Under the pieces are notes generated by a model. The model had not been told where the DNA came from, made no database searches, and saw only the letters and a list, made by a program, of their open reading frames with translations. DNA of 36,863 nucleotides, taken from Oscillospiraceae bacterium. GTDB lineage: Bacteria; Bacillota; Clostridia; Oscillospirales; CAG-382. Location of the stretch: assembly GCA_015064955.1 (NCBI GenBank), contig SVRD01000017.1, positions 1-36,863 on the forward strand, written 5' to 3'. Shown piece after piece: positions 7,861 to 17,014 of the stretch; the first letter of the stretch is position 1; each line of letters starts with the position of its first letter. Both the position numbers and the translations under genes were made by a program.

Positions 7861-8295
7861 TTATATTCGCTTTTTGAAATTTTTCTGCATCTTGTTGCTT
7901 GTAAAGCCGCATTTTTCGTAAAACGAATGTGCATTTTTACGTGATTCGCCCGAAACGAGCCGAATATACGTGCCTCCGCAATCTATCGTCCATTCCTCAA
8001 CAGCGCCCACCAACGCGCGTCCTATCCCTTTGCGGATATGCTCCGAGGAAACCGCGATGCCCAAAATATTCACTCCCTTTTCGGTAAAGAGAAGCTCGTA
8101 AACGCTCGCGTGGATATATCCGACAATGCGTCCCTCCGATTCCGCGACGAAAATCGCCTCGTGATCCTTTTCGAGTGCTGCTTTCAGATTGTTTTCGGTC
8201 TTTTCTAAAGGATAGTCATATCCCATTTCGTTTTTGTTAAGAATATGCAAAGCAAACGCGTCGCAGAGCTTGCATCTCCGTATTATAAATTCCAT
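7861..8295 (-). CDS. GNAT-family N-acetyltransferase
   Basis: A 144-residue single-domain acetyltransferase. The acetyl-CoA-binding motif A is visible as ILGIAVSSEHIRKGIGRALV (R-x-x-G-x-G/A), followed by the C-terminal YEKCGF strand typical of the family. The start at ATG 8295 lies 11 bases after the stop of the membrane protein gene; the open frame upstream overlaps that gene and is not used. It is the last gene of a four-gene minus-strand operon. Substrate is unknown; small-molecule or protein N-acetylation are both possible. Its last codons match a short duplicated motif (TATATTCGCTT at 7850-7873). Confidence 0.85.
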   Translation of the reverse strand: MEFIIRRCKLCDAFALHILNKNEMGYDYPLEKTENNLKAALEKDHEAIFVAESEGRIVGYIHASVYELLFTEKGVNILGIAVSSEHIRKGIGRALVGAVEEWTIDCGGTYIRLVSGESRKNAHSFYEKCGFTSNKMQKNFKKRI

Positions 8296-8306
8296 ATAAG
8301 CACCGT

Positions 8307-9392
8307 TCAGAAATTCAAATGTTCTTCCTTGATAAACAGCTTTACAAAGCGTCTGCTGAATTTTTTCGGGTTGCGCCCGACGTAGACCGTAACCGCGAAC
8401 AACAGCGTCCAAATCAAAAGCAACGAGCCCGTCACAACGAGTACAGGCCATTGTTCGTTGATCACCATATGCTTTGTTTTATCGAAACCGACAAGGATTT
8501 CTCCGTCCTTTTCGATAGCACCGACAGCATAAAACGGCTCTTTATGGTCGGGAGTAATCTTATTGAAATAAACAAACAGATCGGTTTTTCCGTCGCAGAC
8601 CGCCTCGACAGCCGAAGTGTCGAAATCGGATTCGATAAAGCGTATTCGGTATTCTCTGCCGTCGCTTCCTTGCATAACAAGATCCTCTTCGACATACTTG
8701 TATTCGGCGAGAAAAACGTTTGAAAGCTCGAAATCGGCTTTATCATAGGGCTTGAAAAGCTCATACGCACAGTATATATTCAGCCCGATCAAAAGTACGC
8801 TGATAAGCGAATAAACAAAGACTAACTCGCCCGAGCCCTTAACGTTGCCTTTGAAAATATCCTTTTTCGGCTTCACAGTCGGCAAAGCGTTGCCGTCGTT
8901 CAAGGTGCGGTATTTTTTTCTTGCGAAAGCCACAAAATCAATTCCGTTCAGCGCGAGTCCGTCAACGAGCACACGTTTTTTACCGATGAACAAATATGTT
9001 TCGTGTACGTTATGCCTTATCCCCGTAAGGTCGCCGTAGATATACCTGCGCTTGATGCCGAAAAAGCTTTTATGGGTAAATCCGTCGTCATCATATTCGA
9101 TACGGCAATTAAAATACGCCACAGTCAAAGACGCGCCGAGAAGCGCAAAGAAAAGAAAGCACAGCACCGCGAACCAACCCGTTTCCTCAACGTGAAATGA
9201 GGTGATTACCGTCGGGATCAAAAACAGCGCACTGCAGACCGCGCCCAAAACAGCGACAAACGGCGGCAGATGAACCGATTCAAACTTTTCTTTTGGCGAA
9301 TGCTTTTCAGAACGGCTTTTTATATAAGACAGCACACCGCTCACAGCCAACGGTATGAGAGCATAGCAAATAAGTCTTACTGTAAACGACAT
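8307..9392 (-). CDS. Hypothetical multi-pass membrane protein
   Basis: A 361-residue protein with about five membrane segments: residues about 4-22, 46-66, 72-92, 193-213 and 308-330. The loop at about 95-165 is beta-rich (FNCRIEYDDDGFTHKSFFGIKRRYIYGDLTGI) and resembles a small PH-like domain. A second soluble domain, about 215-305, lies between segments four and five. The ATG directly abuts the stop codon of the DUF4855-like gene (TAAATG), showing translational coupling. It sits between that gene and a GNAT acetyltransferase. I do not recognise a named family with confidence and propose no function beyond membrane association. Confidence 0.75.
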   Translation of the reverse strand: MSFTVRLICYALIPLAVSGVLSYIKSRSEKHSPKEKFESVHLPPFVAVLGAVCSALFLIPTVITSFHVEETGWFAVLCFLFFALLGASLTVAYFNCRIEYDDDGFTHKSFFGIKRRYIYGDLTGIRHNVHETYLFIGKKRVLVDGLALNGIDFVAFARKKYRTLNDGNALPTVKPKKDIFKGNVKGSGELVFVYSLISVLLIGLNIYCAYELFKPYDKADFELSNVFLAEYKYVEEDLVMQGSDGREYRIRFIESDFDTSAVEAVCDGKTDLFVYFNKITPDHKEPFYAVGAIEKDGEILVGFDKTKHMVINEQWPVLVVTGSLLLIWTLLFAVTVYVGRNPKKFSRRFVKLFIKEEHLNF

Positions 9393-10448
9393 TTATTTTT
9401 CTCCGTAGAATTTTCCGATAACGTCGAGCAGCTTCAGCATCGTTTCGGGTGCGCCTGCGTAATACGCCGTGGGACGCTCTCCAACAAACTCAGAAAATCC
9501 CTTTTCGTAAGCATAATAACGCTCGACGTAGCTCTCGTCATTGAAAAATTGCGAGTCGATCTCCATTTCAAAGCCGATCTCTGTTTTTGAAATCTTTTTA
9601 CCGCCGATAATATCGCCGTTTATGTCGACGACCGCCTGCTTTCGAACGCAATCGCTCACAATACCGATCTCGTCGACACGTGCCTTGTTGAAGAAGAACG
9701 AGGGCTGAATAATGGCGGTGTCGAAAATATCGGTAAGATTCACAACGTGGCCGAGGTTCTTCGAGCTTGACGCCGCCTCGTGATAATAGGGTATCCAAAG
9801 GAAATTCTTGCCGTAGGAATGTACCTTATCCGAAACGGCACGCATCGAATATACTATGGGGTTATTGAAGTTTTTCTCGGGCTTGTCGTTATCGAATCGG
9901 GTATAGCCGGCGGTGACTATATCCTCGCCCGCGTAATAGATACCTTGTACGTTATTGTCCCAAATCTCACGTCTTACCGTTCTGTATATAAGATCGACGG
10001 TGTCCGACCACGCCTTTGCATAAAGATGCGTGAGCGCGTGCAGACATTCAGCCGACGGAACCGAAAACCAAAGCTTTGCATCGGGCTTGATCGCAACAAT
10101 ACGCTCTGCAAGCGAGTTCGCGTCGTTGACGTATTCCTTTATATGATAGTTTGCGGGCAAGCGGTAATCGGCGGTTGCGTGGTATTCGCTCTTTATAATA
10201 TCGAAACGGCTCGGGTCGCCAACCATATCGACAGTCATATTGTCGATGATATCGTGACTTAAGACCTCGTAATCGTTGTTTTCGTTATCGGTAAAGCGAT
10301 TGTAGGTAACGATGGGAATAAAGAGTATTTCGTCGGTTACCTCAAGCAATCGCTTCAGTTCATCGTCGTTGGGAACATAATATTTTGTATTGTGATAACC
10401 GTTATAGCAGGTATACAAAAGCACACCCTTTTTCATCAGCTTGTTCAT
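9393..10448 (-). CDS. DUF4855-like protein, probable TIM-barrel glycosidase relative
   Basis: A 351-residue protein with the landmarks of the DUF4855 family: GIYYAGEDI, FLWIPYYHEA and DTAIIQPSFFF, then a block ending in a conserved acidic strand (GFEMEID). These proteins are predicted to adopt a TIM-barrel fold related to glycoside hydrolases, but I know of no demonstrated activity. I prefer ATG 10448; an upstream in-frame TTG at 10472 has no ribosome site, and the ATG itself has only a weak one. No signal peptide is visible, so it is probably cytoplasmic. It lies 31 bases after the GT39-like glycosyltransferase gene and is coupled to the next membrane protein, so a shared role in glycan or glycolipid handling is likely. 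Confidence 0.7.
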   Translation of the reverse strand: MNKLMKKGVLLYTCYNGYHNTKYYVPNDDELKRLLEVTDEILFIPIVTYNRFTDNENNDYEVLSHDIIDNMTVDMVGDPSRFDIIKSEYHATADYRLPANYHIKEYVNDANSLAERIVAIKPDAKLWFSVPSAECLHALTHLYAKAWSDTVDLIYRTVRREIWDNNVQGIYYAGEDIVTAGYTRFDNDKPEKNFNNPIVYSMRAVSDKVHSYGKNFLWIPYYHEAASSSKNLGHVVNLTDIFDTAIIQPSFFFNKARVDEIGIVSDCVRKQAVVDINGDIIGGKKISKTEIGFEMEIDSQFFNDESYVERYYAYEKGFSEFVGERPTAYYAGAPETMLKLLDVIGKFYGEK

Positions 10449-10479
10449 AGCTCGTCTCGCTTTCTTTATCAATAATTCG

Positions 10480-11976
10480 TTATTCGGGCTTTTCCAAAAG
10501 GATTATTTCCCAATTATAATTGTGAAATTCAAGATGGATATTGTGTGCAGAAACCTCAATATAGCCGTTTTGCAAAAGGTATTCGTAGCATTCTCCCCTG
10601 CCCATAGTCCAAACTCGGCTTGAAAGCGGCTTCATCTCGGAAAAGCTGTTTACAACGTATGCATCTCTGCCGAACGCACAATAGGTGTTTTCGACACGCC
10701 AATCGTTTTTGTTGTAATAACAAACAGTGTTGTCGGGATACATAACCGTCATAACGTAAACGCTTGCGTCGTCGATAAGAAAATCATCGTCCTTCGTCAC
10801 CAACGGGTCGAAGGTGTCCTCGATAGTGTTCGAGGTTTCGTTATACATCAAATCGTAATAATAAACCGTTTGAACAGAGAATATCGCAATAATCACAGCC
10901 GCCGCGATAAGCTTTGACAGCTTGAATCTGAGCTTTGAAATAAGCAAAGCGATAAGGAAAAGTAAAATCCCCGAAATTACGACGGTATAGCGGATATAAT
11001 AAATAACTCTGAAAAGCGAAATTATCAAGGTTGCGCCGATTAATCCGTAGTAGACCTTGCACGCCGAAATAATCGTGCGTTTTTCGGAGCTTGTAAATCT
11101 GTTTTTCTTTACGAAATAATAAAGAATCAGCCCTGCGATGCAGTACAGCGCGAAGAAAAAGAAGCCGTTTATCGAATAGAGAGGATTGATATAATCCTTT
11201 TCTGTACGCTCGACAAAAACCTTTAAAACGTCGCCAAGCAGATGATAAGAGGCGAGGTCGAATCCAAGATCGGGCCATTCGATCTTGATCCAGGTAGCTC
11301 CGCCGAGCATCGCCTGGAGCAAAAATACGATTCCGCCGGGAAGATAAGCGCCGATCTGAATAGCCGCGTTTTTCAGCCAAAGCTTGATATCTCGCTTTTG
11401 CTTAACTGTTTCGTAAATTAGCACAAGATTGATTGCGGCAGTGGCAAAAAGCCCGAAATAGTGGGTATATGCCGAGGCGAGAGAAAACACAAGAAACAGC
11501 ACTCGGTTTCTTTTAACCTCGGGATTTTTAAAGAGGCGGTATGCATAGATAGCGGTAAGTGTCACAAAATATGCCGCCCAGGTATACATTCTTATCTGCA
11601 ACGCATAATTCAGTGTTGACGCGGTAAAGACGGCAAGGAAGCTGAACCAGAAGCCGACCTTTTTGCCGAAATCGCGCTTGATATGAGTCAATCCGAGCGA
11701 AGCGAACAATACTGCACCGATTGCCGAAAACAGCCTCATAACAGGAAGCGAGCTGCCGAAAACCATTGTAAACAGCTTGAGCATTATATAATACAAATGA
11801 GGATGAACGTCAAACGTCGCCCATTTGATAACGTCAAAAAGATCGTTGCTGACAAGTCCTACCGTATATGCATCGTCAAACCAAAGGCTGTTTTGAAAGC
11901 AGCCGCCGGCAAAAACCAACGCACCGATTACAAGGATAAATATATGTAAAAAATACTCTTTAACAAGCTTTTTCAT
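10480..11976 (-). CDS. GT39-like membrane glycosyltransferase (PMT/ArnT fold)
   Basis: A 498-residue polytopic protein with about ten hydrophobic segments and a C-terminal extracytoplasmic domain of about 120 residues. The first external loop reads LWFDDAYTVGL, with the acidic pair expected at the GT-C active site, followed by VHPHLYYIMLK, the HPPLYY-like motif of the dolichyl-phosphate-mannose and ArnT families. Such enzymes transfer a sugar from a polyprenyl-phosphate carrier to protein or lipid at the outer face of the membrane. Start at ATG 11976 follows GGGGAC. It heads the minus-strand operon and has a promoter at 12007-12035. Sugar and acceptor cannot be predicted. Confidence 0.8.
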   Translation of the reverse strand: MKKLVKEYFLHIFILVIGALVFAGGCFQNSLWFDDAYTVGLVSNDLFDVIKWATFDVHPHLYYIMLKLFTMVFGSSLPVMRLFSAIGAVLFASLGLTHIKRDFGKKVGFWFSFLAVFTASTLNYALQIRMYTWAAYFVTLTAIYAYRLFKNPEVKRNRVLFLVFSLASAYTHYFGLFATAAINLVLIYETVKQKRDIKLWLKNAAIQIGAYLPGGIVFLLQAMLGGATWIKIEWPDLGFDLASYHLLGDVLKVFVERTEKDYINPLYSINGFFFFALYCIAGLILYYFVKKNRFTSSEKRTIISACKVYYGLIGATLIISLFRVIYYIRYTVVISGILLFLIALLISKLRFKLSKLIAAAVIIAIFSVQTVYYYDLMYNETSNTIEDTFDPLVTKDDDFLIDDASVYVMTVMYPDNTVCYYNKNDWRVENTYCAFGRDAYVVNSFSEMKPLSSRVWTMGRGECYEYLLQNGYIEVSAHNIHLEFHNYNWEIILLEKPE

Positions 11977-12006
11977 AATAGTCCCCAATAGCGATTTTGT
12001 GTTCTT

Positions 12007-12035
12007 ATTTTATCACAAACCGATTGCTAAGTCAA
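12007..12035 (-). promoter_or_regulatory. SigA promoter for the glycosyltransferase operon
   Basis: On the minus strand: TTGACT (12030-12035), 17-base spacer, TAAAAT (12007-12012). It lies 31 bases ahead of the start codon. Confidence 0.7.
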
Positions 12036-12125
12036 CAACACCCGCTTTGCAAACGCGATTTCGCATTTTGTCGTTTTATGCACTAAAATCCGACTCGGAA
12101 ATATAATGTAACGAGGAGGTAGGTC

Positions 12126-12929
12126 ATGAATACTTTTGTGACAATGGCTCTCGCGGCGACGTTGATGACTTGGTTTGTGACTGCGCTCGGCGCGGCGACT
12201 GTTGTGTTTTTTAAATCTCCAAACCCGAAATTTATGAATATCACACTCGGTTTCGCTTCGGGTGTTATGATATCCGCGAGCTTTTGGTCGCTTCTCCAGC
12301 CAGCAATCGAGCGCGCAGAGGCTTCTTCCGCACTTCCCGCTTATCTTGTTGCAACTCTCGGATTCCTGCTCGGTGCTTTGTTTATGTGGGCGTCCGACAA
12401 AGCTGTTGCGTTTGCAAGAAAAAAGGCAGACGGAGCCGATACCGAGAACAACGAGCGGTTACAACGCATATTAATGCTGATCCTTTCGATAACGCTTCAC
12501 AACATACCCGAGGGCTTGGCCGTCGGGGTTGCCTTCGGTGTACTGCAAAACGGTAATTGCTCGGCAGAAACACTTGCCGGTGCAATAACGGTTGCCGTCG
12601 GAATCGGACTGCAAAACTTCCCAGAGGGCGCAGCGGTGTCAATGCCGCTTCGGCGCGAGGGTTATTCGCGGAAAAAGAGCTTTTTTCTCGGGCAGGCGTC
12701 GGGTATGGTCGAGCCGATAGCGGGAGTTGTCGGTGCGTTGCTTGTGGTTCACGTCGAAGCGATACTCCCCTATGCACTGTCGTTTGCCGCGGGCGCGATG
12801 ATACTTGTCGCGGTGCACGAGCTGATTCCCGAATGTCAGCAAAACCAACGCTCTCAGCCCTATGCCGCAACAATGGGAATCGTTATCGGCTTTGCCTTTA
12901 TGATGCTTCTCGACGTTATGCTCGGTTAG
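12126..12929 (+). CDS. ZIP-family divalent metal transporter
   Basis: A 267-residue membrane protein with eight predicted helices and both metal-binding signatures of bacterial ZIP proteins: HNIPEGLAVG (125-134) in helix 4 and NFPEGAA (164-170) in helix 5. ZIP proteins import zinc, iron or manganese down a gradient into the cytoplasm. In helix 5 the usual His of HxxxE is replaced by Asn, as in several GufA/ZupT-type members. The loop at about 97-112 is short and acidic rather than His-rich. The start follows GGAGG by seven bases. A TATAAT-like box lies at 12103-12108, but I see no good -35 partner, so control by a metal-responsive activator or an unusual promoter is possible. Confidence 0.88.
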   Translation: MNTFVTMALAATLMTWFVTALGAATVVFFKSPNPKFMNITLGFASGVMISASFWSLLQPAIERAEASSALPAYLVATLGFLLGALFMWASDKAVAFARKKADGADTENNERLQRILMLILSITLHNIPEGLAVGVAFGVLQNGNCSAETLAGAITVAVGIGLQNFPEGAAVSMPLRREGYSRKKSFFLGQASGMVEPIAGVVGALLVVHVEAILPYALSFAAGAMILVAVHELIPECQQNQRSQPYAATMGIVIGFAFMMLLDVMLG

Positions 12930-12981
12930 ACGAATCGCTGTTCTTTTGGGTAGTTCAATCTCAAACGGTTTTGCAAAACAA

Positions 12982-13024
12982 AAAGGTCTGCCCGAGGGGT
13001 ACACTCCCCAAGGGACAGACCTTT
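12982..13024. terminator. Bidirectional intrinsic terminator
   Basis: A long imperfect hairpin with outer arms AAAGGTCTGCCC and GGGACAGACCTTT and an inner GGGG/CCCC stem. On the minus strand it is followed by TTTTTGTTTT. It lies between the convergent ZIP gene and the 104-residue gene, overlapping the latter's stop codon. Confidence 0.8.
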
Positions 13025-13337
13025 ATTTGCCGTATTTTACTATATCAGCTATCCAGATCGCACTGCGCCAGACACCGTACTCGATCTCTCCGGTTTCCTT
13101 GTCAAACCAAGTTTCTGTCATACCGATTCGTTCGAGCTTGTCTAAGTATTCCTTTTTCGGCTCGATTTCTGTCAGATAGAGCTTTTTCATAGCGCGTTCG
13201 AACTTTCTTTCGGCGTTTCTGAGTTTTCGGTTGTAAACGTCGGTTTCCTCACGCTCCGATTCAAAAATAATTTCGTTTTCGCCGCCCGCGTTTTCGAGCA
13301 TCACGCTTACGGTAACTCTGTATTCTCGGGTTTTCAT
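13023..13337 (-). CDS. Small hypothetical charged protein
   Basis: A 104-residue soluble protein, rich in Glu, Lys and Arg. An N-terminal beta segment (REYRVTVSVMLENAGGENEIIFE) precedes a helical middle (NRKLRNAERKFERAMKKLYL) and a tail with WFDKETGEIEYGVWR. The start is clear: AAGGAGAAATAATATG. It lies 31 bases downstream of the OB-fold gene and is probably in the same transcript. I do not recognise the family. Pairing with a putative nucleic-acid-binding OB protein makes a partner or accessory role reasonable, but this is not shown by motifs. Confidence 0.7.
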   Translation of the reverse strand: MKTREYRVTVSVMLENAGGENEIIFESEREETDVYNRKLRNAERKFERAMKKLYLTEIEPKKEYLDKLERIGMTETWFDKETGEIEYGVWRSAIWIADIVKYGK

Positions 13338-13368
13338 ATTATTTCTCCTTTCTTGTTCAAGTCTAAGA

Positions 13369-14088
13369 TCACGCCGAGATTTCTTCATCAAACGACGTGA
13401 CCTTATATTGCTGAATAACGAAATTGTTGAACATTCTGCCCTCAAACTTACTTCTGACGCTGGTTTGCACACAGCCGTGAACCTCCATCACCTCGCCGAG
13501 CTTTAATTCCGAGAAGGGATTCGATCCGTGCAGATAGTAGTCCACCGGAATGAAGCTGACGTGGCCGTTAGCAACGGTCTTCAAGAAGATCTTGCAAACC
13601 TTGTCCATATTGCGAACGTCGACAACAACGCCCCTGAAAGACGCTCGGTTGGACTTGTATGTCATATCGAGGCTTTGCGCAAGCTCCTCGTCGAACGAGT
13701 CGATCGTATCGCCAACGATATAGCTGGTGTCCTGATTTATTATCGCCGTGTTACGCTTGACCGACTGCACGTGACCGACGATCTTCACAAGGTCGCCCTT
13801 TTTAAAATGGTCTGCGATATCGGTGCCGTTGGTGTGAAAGACTACCTTCGGACGATTTTCGCGGCCGTCGAGAGTATCGACATGAACAACCAAAGCGTTG
13901 GTGTTCATATGTGCAGAGGCAATAGTACCTATAAGCACGACTCTGTTTACCGACTCGCTTTCGTAATCGAAGTAGGGGTGGTTTCTGCCGAGAAAGGCAT
14001 AGGTCTCCTTCGGAACCGAATTGAGATCGTGATTGTAATGTGCGAGGAAGTCTTGGTAAGCGGAATTTTTGATTGTTGTGTTAGTCAT
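13369..14088 (-). CDS. Putative double OB-fold (SSB-like) protein
   Basis: A 239-residue soluble protein. Residues about 48-118 (VNRVVLIGTIASAHM...ADHFKKGDLVKIVGHVQSV) have the strand order and KGDLVKIVGHV signature of an OB fold like that of single-stranded DNA-binding proteins. A second similar unit spans about 145-230 (RASFRGVVVDVRNM...LKLGEVMEVHGCVQTSV). No acidic SSB tail is present. It is likely to bind single-stranded DNA or RNA. The ATG follows AAAGGA. It lies downstream of the WYL regulator gene with 191 intervening bases that contain a palindrome. Together with the nearby VirD4-like ATPase it gives this block a DNA-handling flavour. Confidence 0.65.
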   Translation of the reverse strand: MTNTTIKNSAYQDFLAHYNHDLNSVPKETYAFLGRNHPYFDYESESVNRVVLIGTIASAHMNTNALVVHVDTLDGRENRPKVVFHTNGTDIADHFKKGDLVKIVGHVQSVKRNTAIINQDTSYIVGDTIDSFDEELAQSLDMTYKSNRASFRGVVVDVRNMDKVCKIFLKTVANGHVSFIPVDYYLHGSNPFSELKLGEVMEVHGCVQTSVRSKFEGRMFNNFVIQQYKVTSFDEEISA

Positions 14089-14136
14089 AATTGTTTTTCC
14101 TTTCGTGTTTAAAAATTAGATTTGGATTTTGATTTA

Positions 14137-14161
14137 TTCGCGGGCTTGCCTGCCCTGCGAA
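14137..14161. promoter_or_regulatory. Imperfect palindrome in the leader of the OB-fold gene
   Basis: Arms TTCGCGGGC (14137-14145) and GCCCTGCGAA (14152-14161) form a hairpin or operator about 50 bases before the OB-fold start codon. A TAGAAT box lies just upstream in the minus-strand direction, but with a poor -35. The rest of 14162-14279 is AT-rich with no convincing terminator for the WYL gene. Confidence 0.35.
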
Positions 14162-14279
14162 TTCATTCTACCTCGATTTTGAAAAAAAGGAAATACAAAA
14201 CACACTATTTCAAATATTCGCAAACAAATAACTGTGCAACATTAAAAAGACGAACGCTTCACTTTTTAAATTTGTCTGT

Positions 14280-16754
14280 TTATCTATCAATTCCGATTGA
14301 TCTTCCAATGTTTTCAAGCGCTTTTTGGCATTGTTCCTTTAGTAAAAAAGTAATGCGTTGCGGTCCGCTTATATATCGCACCTTTGCGCCGAGACCCATC
14401 AGCGTTCTTATTAATTCCTTGTCAAAGAAGCTGTATATCATCAATCTGATCTCGTAAACCGAGTTTCCCTCGGCATCGTATCCGAGAAATCTTACGCTTT
14501 TCGCTTCGAAGTTTTCAAATGCAACAAGACAACGTTCGATTGCGTTTTGACCGTCGGTAACCCAAAGCACTATTTCGGATTCGTCGCTTTTGCCGCAGCC
14601 TATATGCTTTTTGGCTTCAAGCGCATCTTCGATTGCCGAATCGTCGATCCGAGCCGCATCGGCAGACCTGCACTGCGCTCTGCATATATCCTCGAGAGCA
14701 ACACGCTTCGGGTTTATTTTTTCGTTGTCGCAATAGATCAGCCACCATTTACGGTCGAGCCCGCGGTATTCGAGCTTCCACGCAAAATACTCGCCGGTAT
14801 TCTCATCGTTTGCAAATGTCAGTTCCAAAAGCTTTTTGTTTTTTACTGCACGGAATACTTCTTTAAAGCATTTGATGCTTTCCGCGTCGGGACAAGCGTT
14901 GCGATCAAATTCGCCGAAATTATTGATGCTTCCGCCGAGCAGATCAAAATATCCCGGTTCGACTGTTTGCCTCAGCTTTTCCCTCAACGAGTTATTCAAA
15001 AACAGTTCGGCTTCGGGAAGCTCGAGAATAAACCGCAAATAATCACGCTCAAATGCGCTCATCGGCAAATATGGGTCGAATTCCGGAGTGCGTTCATAAT
15101 TTATACCTTTGTCGACGATGCACTTATACTTGATAAGCTTATCAAGTATCTCTTTATGCACACTGCTGTCGTCTACACCTATTCCACCGCCCCAAAGCCT
15201 TGTTTCAAACTGCGTCTTGTTAAAGGAACCGTATACAGTAAGTCTTGCGAACAGGTCCAGATACTGCTGAAATTCGCGGTTTTGGAATTGGCTGAATATC
15301 GTTCGGATTACCTCTCGCGTTTTGTCCTTGTTTGTTCTAACCGATTTTTTGGAAGTGTCGGTTGGATCGTCCTCGGAATCCTCTGATTCTTTAGAATCAA
15401 AAATTGCGAATTCTTGACCGATATTCAATAGCATTTCCTCGGTTCGCGCAAAGAGCACGTCGATAAGTGCCGAATCGCCGCCGTTGAGCTCGGTCATATA
15501 GGGCGCATAGGAGCGCAATATCGGCAACAGCTCGTAAACGTCGCTTGTCTGAATGGTGACGACGAGCTTGTTTTCGATATTTTTAGAGGATTTGATACAA
15601 TATCTGCCGATTTCATTTTCAAATCGCTTTTGATCGTGAATATCGTAAAACTCAAATGCGGCCGTAACCTCGATAACTTCGGGAGCTTGGAAATTACCAA
15701 ACAGATTGTATTTGAGCTGCTTTGCGAACCCTTCCTTTATAATATTCCAAGCAGACTCGTTACTGCAGTCGGCACCGAGCGAGCTCTTCAGCTCTGCCCA
15801 ATGCTCATTTTGGATCCCGATCTCGTTTTCATCGTCGGGATCGGTCGGCATCAGAATCTTTGTACGTCCGAGATGCTTGACAAACGGCTTGACAGTTACA
15901 CCGTTTTCGTCCTTGTTTATTCTTGCGAAAACGCAATACCAGCGTCCGACACGGTTATCGTAGCGCAATTCGATTGGCAACAGATATTCTTTCCCGATGC
16001 GCACCCAACGTTTTTCCTCGATGGCAAACAAAAGCTGATAAACCAACACCTCGTCGAGAACATTGCGGTTGGTAGTGTGACGCATTATATATGGAGATTC
16101 GGTATTTACTTCGGAACGTGTTCTGCGGTAAATCTCGCGCTCTATCGTGCGCAAAAGAAAGCTTCCCGCAACGCGCGGATAGGTTGTCGCCGAAGCAAAC
16201 TGCACCAGATTATAAAGCTCATGAAGCTCAACCTCGCGGAGCGACGAAAGCGCATTTGCGTTGCACAGCTTATATACATCGTTATCCTTATAAATATATC
16301 CGTCCTCGACCAGAGAATCCAACCTTGCTTTGAAGGTATTGTCATTTTTTATAAAGGGGCAGTGCACTTTCAAATAAAACTCACTGCGGCCGTTTGAGCT
16401 CTTGTCGTTAAGGTATGCCAATATCCAAAGATATGCAAACAGATCCTCGTCATTGAAAAAATTGCGAAGAGTATAAACGTCGGCAAGGGGGATCTGACCG
16501 CTTGTCGAATATTTTCGCAAGAGATTATAGGACTTTATCCTGCCTTGGATCGCCAAAGCGTTTTTGAAAAAATCGAGCTTTTTCAAAAGCTTTATCGTAT
16601 CGTCAACGTGCGAGCCGCTGAAGCCCTGAATGATAGCAAGGTTCTTTCTGCTGTAACAGCCGAAAAGATATATTTTATCGAGATATCCTCTGATTCGCTC
16701 AAAATCCTCGACTCCGTTGATATCCTCGCCGTACTTATTCTCCGCCTTCGCCAC
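14280..16754 (-). CDS. Large double-WYL-domain regulator
   Basis: An 824-residue protein. The N-terminus (about 15-60) looks like a helix-turn-helix (YSRKNLAIIQGFSGSHVDDTIKLL). A second winged-helix-like part lies at about 85-170. A WYL-type domain follows at about 240-310 (LPIELRYDNRVGRWYCVFARI), and a second at about 640-705 (WKLEYRGLDRKWWLIYCDNEKINPKRVALEDI), each followed by a WCX-like C-terminal extension. A Ser/Asp/Lys-rich linker sits near 455-485. WYL proteins bind ligands, often nucleic acid or nucleotides, and commonly regulate phage-defence and DNA-damage loci. The GTG start follows GGGGAG by eight bases, with a promoter at 16793-16821. It is divergent from the ClpP-like/VirD4-like pair, which it may control. 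Confidence 0.8.
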   Translation of the reverse strand: MAKAENKYGEDINGVEDFERIRGYLDKIYLFGCYSRKNLAIIQGFSGSHVDDTIKLLKKLDFFKNALAIQGRIKSYNLLRKYSTSGQIPLADVYTLRNFFNDEDLFAYLWILAYLNDKSSNGRSEFYLKVHCPFIKNDNTFKARLDSLVEDGYIYKDNDVYKLCNANALSSLREVELHELYNLVQFASATTYPRVAGSFLLRTIEREIYRRTRSEVNTESPYIMRHTTNRNVLDEVLVYQLLFAIEEKRWVRIGKEYLLPIELRYDNRVGRWYCVFARINKDENGVTVKPFVKHLGRTKILMPTDPDDENEIGIQNEHWAELKSSLGADCSNESAWNIIKEGFAKQLKYNLFGNFQAPEVIEVTAAFEFYDIHDQKRFENEIGRYCIKSSKNIENKLVVTIQTSDVYELLPILRSYAPYMTELNGGDSALIDVLFARTEEMLLNIGQEFAIFDSKESEDSEDDPTDTSKKSVRTNKDKTREVIRTIFSQFQNREFQQYLDLFARLTVYGSFNKTQFETRLWGGGIGVDDSSVHKEILDKLIKYKCIVDKGINYERTPEFDPYLPMSAFERDYLRFILELPEAELFLNNSLREKLRQTVEPGYFDLLGGSINNFGEFDRNACPDAESIKCFKEVFRAVKNKKLLELTFANDENTGEYFAWKLEYRGLDRKWWLIYCDNEKINPKRVALEDICRAQCRSADAARIDDSAIEDALEAKKHIGCGKSDESEIVLWVTDGQNAIERCLVAFENFEAKSVRFLGYDAEGNSVYEIRLMIYSFFDKELIRTLMGLGAKVRYISGPQRITFLLKEQCQKALENIGRSIGIDR

Positions 16755-16792
16755 AGTCTCATCTCCCCTTTTTATTAATGTAGCTTTTTATT

Positions 16793-16821
16793 ATTCTATC
16801 TTATTTTTGTCCTTTGGTCAA
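16793..16821 (-). promoter_or_regulatory. SigA promoter for the WYL regulator
   Basis: On the minus strand: TTGACC (16816-16821), 17-base spacer, TAGAAT (16793-16798). It lies 39 bases before the GTG start. Confidence 0.7.
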
Positions 16822-16916
16822 CAACAAAATAATATTTGCAGAAAAACTCGGTTTTGCTGTTTTTCAAATAACTGTATGACATTCATTTTTCAAAGGTGCT
16901 TTTTGACCCGATTTCG

Positions 16917-16945
16917 TTTACATTAAAAATTTTCCGCGTTATAAT
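16917..16945 (+). promoter_or_regulatory. SigA promoter for the ClpP-like/VirD4-like operon
   Basis: TTTACA (16917-16922), 17-base spacer, TATAAT (16940-16945). The transcript would start near 16952 and have a leader of about 60 bases. The 95 bases between this and the divergent WYL promoter could hold shared operators, but I see no clear palindrome. Confidence 0.7.
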
Positions 16946-17014
16946 CCGAGTACAAACAAAAAAACAATCTGTCTTTTATACAACCATCAACAGAAATTGG
17001 AGGTAATGAACACT

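Noticed and set aside
12557-13192. A 211-codon plus-strand frame overlapping the ZIP gene end
   Set aside because: It is Arg/Cys-rich out-of-frame translation of the ZIP gene that runs through the terminator and into the opposite gene.
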